Assembly: GCA_025357355.1 (NCBI GenBank)
Contig: JANXPK010000411.1
Coordinates: forward strand, 1-7,391
From: Rhodobacterales bacterium
GTDB taxonomy: Bacteria; Pseudomonadota; Alphaproteobacteria; Rhodobacterales; Rhodobacteraceae
Direction of reading: 5' to 3'
Length of the DNA stretch: 7,391 bases
In this document: piece by piece, positions 6,357 to 7,391 of the stretch
Numbering within the stretch: the stretch's first letter is position 1
Layout of the letters: each line of letters starts with the position of its first letter
Notes under the pieces: model-generated
The model's input: the letters and a program-made list of their open reading frames with translations, nothing else
Told to the model about the DNA's origin: nothing
Databases searched by the model: none
Position numbers and translations under genes: made by a program

Positions 6357-6797
6357 ATGCTGACCATCGGAAAATTGGGCGCGGCGGCGGGCGTCAAGGT
6401 GCCGACCATCCGCTATTATGAGCAGATCGGCCTGCTGCCGGATGCCGAGCGATCGACCGGCAATCAGCGGCTCTATTCCCGCGCCGTGCAGGACCGCCTG
6501 GCCTTCATCCGCCACGCCCGCGAACTGGGCTTTCCATTGGACGCAATCCGCGATCTCCTGGGCTTGTCCGACCGCCCAGACCAGTCCTGTGCCGAGGTCG
6601 ATGCCATCGCCCGGACGCAGTTGATTGCCGTCGAAGGCCGCATCACCCGGCTGCAAGCCCTGAAGGGTGAGCTGGCGCGGATGGTGGATCACTGTGCCGG
6701 TGGCACGATTTCCGATTGCCGAGTGATCGAGGTGCTGGGCAACCACGCCCACTGTGCCGCTGACCACGGCCGGCACATGCCGTGCGTGTCGGAATGA
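6357..6797 (+). CDS. MerR-family metal-responsive regulator (CadR/PbrR/ZntR-like)
   Basis: The 146-residue protein begins with the MerR DNA-binding domain: MLTIGKLGAAAGV, then the TIRYYEQIGLL signature (17-27) and RLYSR of the wing. The FIRHARELGFPLDAIRDLL helix follows, then the dimerisation coiled coil (about 80-110). Metal-ligand candidates are C78 at the start of the long helix, and C113 and C121 in the loop after it (HCAGGTISDC). This three-cysteine spacing is close to that of CadR and PbrR691. E. coli ZntR has a second adjacent cysteine (CC) that is absent here, which favours Cd/Pb sensing, or a mixed Zn/Cd/Pb response. The C-terminus (130-146) is rich in His and Cys (H130, H132, C133, H137, H140, C143), as in some CadR proteins, and may form a second metal site. 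The start has AAGAGG six bases upstream. It is divergent from zntA and should repress it without metal and activate it with metal. Confidence 0.92.
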   Translation: MLTIGKLGAAAGVKVPTIRYYEQIGLLPDAERSTGNQRLYSRAVQDRLAFIRHARELGFPLDAIRDLLGLSDRPDQSCAEVDAIARTQLIAVEGRITRLQALKGELARMVDHCAGGTISDCRVIEVLGNHAHCAADHGRHMPCVSE

Positions 6798-6850
6798 TTC
6801 AATCGCCAGACGTTCAAGGTCTGAATGGGCGACCCGCATTCTTCGAAGTG

Positions 6851-6881
6851 CAAAAAGTCCCCGCTTTTCAGGGGGGGGACT
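6851..6881 (-). terminator. Rho-independent terminator on the minus strand
   Basis: On the minus strand the stem AGTCCCC (6881-6875) pairs with GGGGACT (6862-6856) and runs into five T residues (6856-6852). The loop is C-rich and A-rich, and the C-run could slip to give an alternative shorter stem. It lies about 95 bases beyond the 3' end of the tRNA fragment and points the same way, so it could be the original terminator of an initiator tRNA transcript. On the plus strand the same stem lacks a T-run, so its value for ending the regulator transcript is doubtful. Confidence 0.7.
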
Positions 6882-6888
6882 CGTCAAA

Positions 6889-6910
6889 CGTTGAGGTGGC
6901 GTTGAGGTAA
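6889..6910 (+). repeat. Tandem 11-bp direct repeat, left of the tRNA fragment
   Basis: Two adjacent copies, CGTTGAGGTGG (6889-6899) and CGTTGAGGTAA (6900-6910), share nine leading bases. A closely related pair lies at 7161-7182 in the same orientation on the other side of the tRNA fragment. Paired short direct repeats flanking a core site resemble arm-type binding sites of lambda-family tyrosine integrases. This is an inference; no integrase gene is in the window. Confidence 0.5.
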
Positions 6911-6946
6911 AACAGCTGGTGCTATACACAAGTGTTTTTGTCGGAT

Positions 6947-6969
6947 TCTAACCATTTGGAAAGGTTAGA
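6947..6969. repeat. Perfect 7-bp inverted repeat next to the tRNA 3' end
   Basis: TCTAACC (6947-6953) and GGTTAGA (6963-6969) are separated by nine bases and end five bases from the CCA end of the tRNA fragment. Neither strand has a T-run after it, so it is not an obvious terminator. It could be an accessory protein site at the attachment junction or part of the tRNA precursor trailer. Confidence 0.35.
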
Positions 6970-6974
6970 TAATT

Positions 6975-7022
6975 TGGTTGCGGGGGCAGGATTTGAACCT
7001 GCGGCCTTCAGGTTATGAGCCT
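6975..7022 (-). pseudogene. Initiator tRNA-Met, 3' 48 bases only (probable attachment-site remnant)
   Basis: Read on the minus strand from 7022 down to 6975, the sequence begins in the 5' arm of the anticodon stem (AGG). It continues with loop CTCATAA (anticodon CAT), stem CCTGA, variable loop AGGCC, T-arm GCAGG-TTCAAAT-CCTGC, acceptor strand CCCCGCA, discriminator A and encoded CCA. The A before the discriminator, at position 72, is the initiator mark, because initiator tRNAs have an unpaired 1-72 base. Beyond 7022 the sequence no longer matches any tRNA 5' half, so no functional tRNA can be made. A break inside the anticodon stem-loop is a classic crossover place for tyrosine integrases. 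The third stem pair would be A-T rather than the usual G-C of initiators, a variant I recall from some alphaproteobacteria. Confidence 0.88.
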
Positions 7023-7160
7023 AAATCGCGGCAGAAACGAAAATCAATTATTTTCAACACCTTACGCAACAAGTCTTTGATTTCGCGCAATTTCCCTGCT
7101 TGAAGTAGCCGCTTTTCGGCGACATTCGGCAGCAAACTTGGTGCGAAACACGCATTCGCG

Positions 7161-7182
7161 GGTTGATGTGGCGTTGATGTAA
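7161..7182 (+). repeat. Tandem 11-bp direct repeat, right of the tRNA fragment
   Basis: Two adjacent copies, GGTTGATGTGG (7161-7171) and CGTTGATGTAA (7172-7182), match the pair at 6889-6910 with T replacing G at the same position in both copies and one first-base difference. The shared pattern is SGTTGAKGTRR. The coordinated change suggests two related sites that have diverged, fitting integrase arm sites from two elements or two arms of one element. Confidence 0.5.
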
Positions 7183-7188
7183 AGGGAT

Positions 7189-7211
7189 CGATTATGAGTC
7201 GACGATAATCG
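7189..7211. repeat. Perfect 7-bp inverted repeat with nested palindrome
   Basis: CGATTAT (7189-7195) and ATAATCG (7205-7211) are separated by nine bases that include the palindrome GTCGAC (7198-7203). It starts six bases after the tandem repeat. It has the shape of a dimeric regulator or excisionase site, but no partner gene is visible. Confidence 0.35.
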
Positions 7212-7301
7212 CTTCGAACCGCACCCTGACCATCGCTTCGTATCCGAGCAACACATTGCGGCATGTCGAAAACAAACTCCAAACGCGCGTTGAAAGGCCC
7301 C

Positions 7302-7391
7302 ATGGGCTATAATTATCAAGCGCTTTTCCGGACTAGGGTGTCCGCCGACATGGTTGAGAACTATTTAATTCTCCAAGTGTGTTCGTGTGCA
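7302..7391 (+). CDS. Possible N-terminus of an unknown gene running off the right edge
   Basis: An ATG with a GAAAGG tract five bases upstream opens a frame of 30 codons that is still open at the window edge; it begins MGYNYQALFRTRVSAD. I do not recognise it. Codon use is poor in G/C at third positions and includes AGG and TTA, unlike the metal genes, which fits element DNA. Thirty codons is too few to exclude chance. Confidence 0.2.
   Translation, partial: MGYNYQALFRTRVSADMVENYLILQVCSCA

Larger units (their letters stand above)
6798..7391. other. 594-base gene-poor region at the end of a tRNA-targeted element
   Basis: No convincing protein gene was found here on either strand; the open frames do not resemble known proteins. 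By eye, the stretch from about 6910 onward is clearly richer in A and T than the genes to the left. It contains the terminator, tRNA fragment, tandem repeats and inverted repeats listed separately. A weak 5-bp stem (CAGAC 6807-6811, GTCTG 6819-6823) just after the regulator stop could be a 3'-end hairpin but has no T-run. Confidence 0.6.

Noticed and set aside
6264..6929. Minus-strand open frame of 221 codons opposite the MerR regulator
   Set aside because: It overlaps a clear MerR protein, crosses the zntA promoter and has no known domain.
6975..7055. A complete tRNA gene
   Set aside because: The 5' acceptor, D-arm and most of the 5' anticodon strand are missing; the sequence beyond 7022 does not pair with the acceptor strand CCCCGCA in the right place.
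7013..7303. Minus-strand open frame of 96 codons to the right of the tRNA fragment
   Set aside because: It runs into the tRNA remnant, has no recognisable domain and no good ribosome site; treated as chance.
7290..7313. TTGAAA and TATAAT as a sigma-70 promoter
   Set aside because: The spacer is only 12 bases, far from the usual 16-18, and the TATAAT lies inside the possible small frame at 7302.
1..7391. CRISPR array, rRNA genes, transposase or insertion-sequence ends
   Set aside because: No regularly spaced repeats, no rRNA-like sequence and no transposase or integrase reading frame were seen on either strand.

Overview
The window looks like part of a metal- and sulfur-stress gene cluster from a GC-rich alphaproteobacterium, probably of the Rhodobacterales type. 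This placement rests on codon use and protein flavour only; no ribosomal RNA or other marker gene is present. The left edge cuts a Cu(I)-exporting P1B-1 ATPase (copA). Its stop codon overlaps the GTG start of a gene for an exported DsbA-like thiol oxidoreductase with a CPNC active site. A convergent gap of 89 bases holding a nested hairpin follows.

The middle (1138-3973) is a compact divergent module. On the minus strand is an ArsR-type DNA-binding domain fused to a rhodanese domain with an intact active-site cysteine. On the plus strand are an ETHE1/persulfide-dioxygenase-like metallo-beta-lactamase-fold protein and, overlapping it by four bases, an MFS transporter. Between the two arms lies a perfect 8-6-8 inverted repeat that is very likely the ArsR operator. 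The likely logic is sensing of sulfane sulfur by the fused regulator, oxidation of persulfide by the hydrolase-fold enzyme, and membrane transport of an unknown compound by the MFS protein. The transporter's role is the least understood part and the best candidate for something undescribed.

The third block (3979-6797) is a Zn/Cd/Pb P1B-2 ATPase (zntA type) with a single CxxC metal-binding domain and a His/Asp-rich linker. It is divergent from a CadR/PbrR/ZntR-like MerR regulator. The intergenic region shows a textbook MerR-type promoter: a 19-bp spacer holding a 6-3-6 dyad.

The last 594 bases (6798-7391) carry no convincing gene but have structure. They contain a minus-strand intrinsic terminator, the 3' 48 bases of an initiator tRNA-Met without its 5' half, two related tandem 11-bp repeats on either side of that fragment, and two perfect inverted repeats. 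This looks like the end of a tRNA-targeted integrative element. Because the 5' half is missing on the right, the integrated element should extend rightward out of the window. The metal-resistance genes then lie on the host side of that junction, or in an older element placed in tandem.
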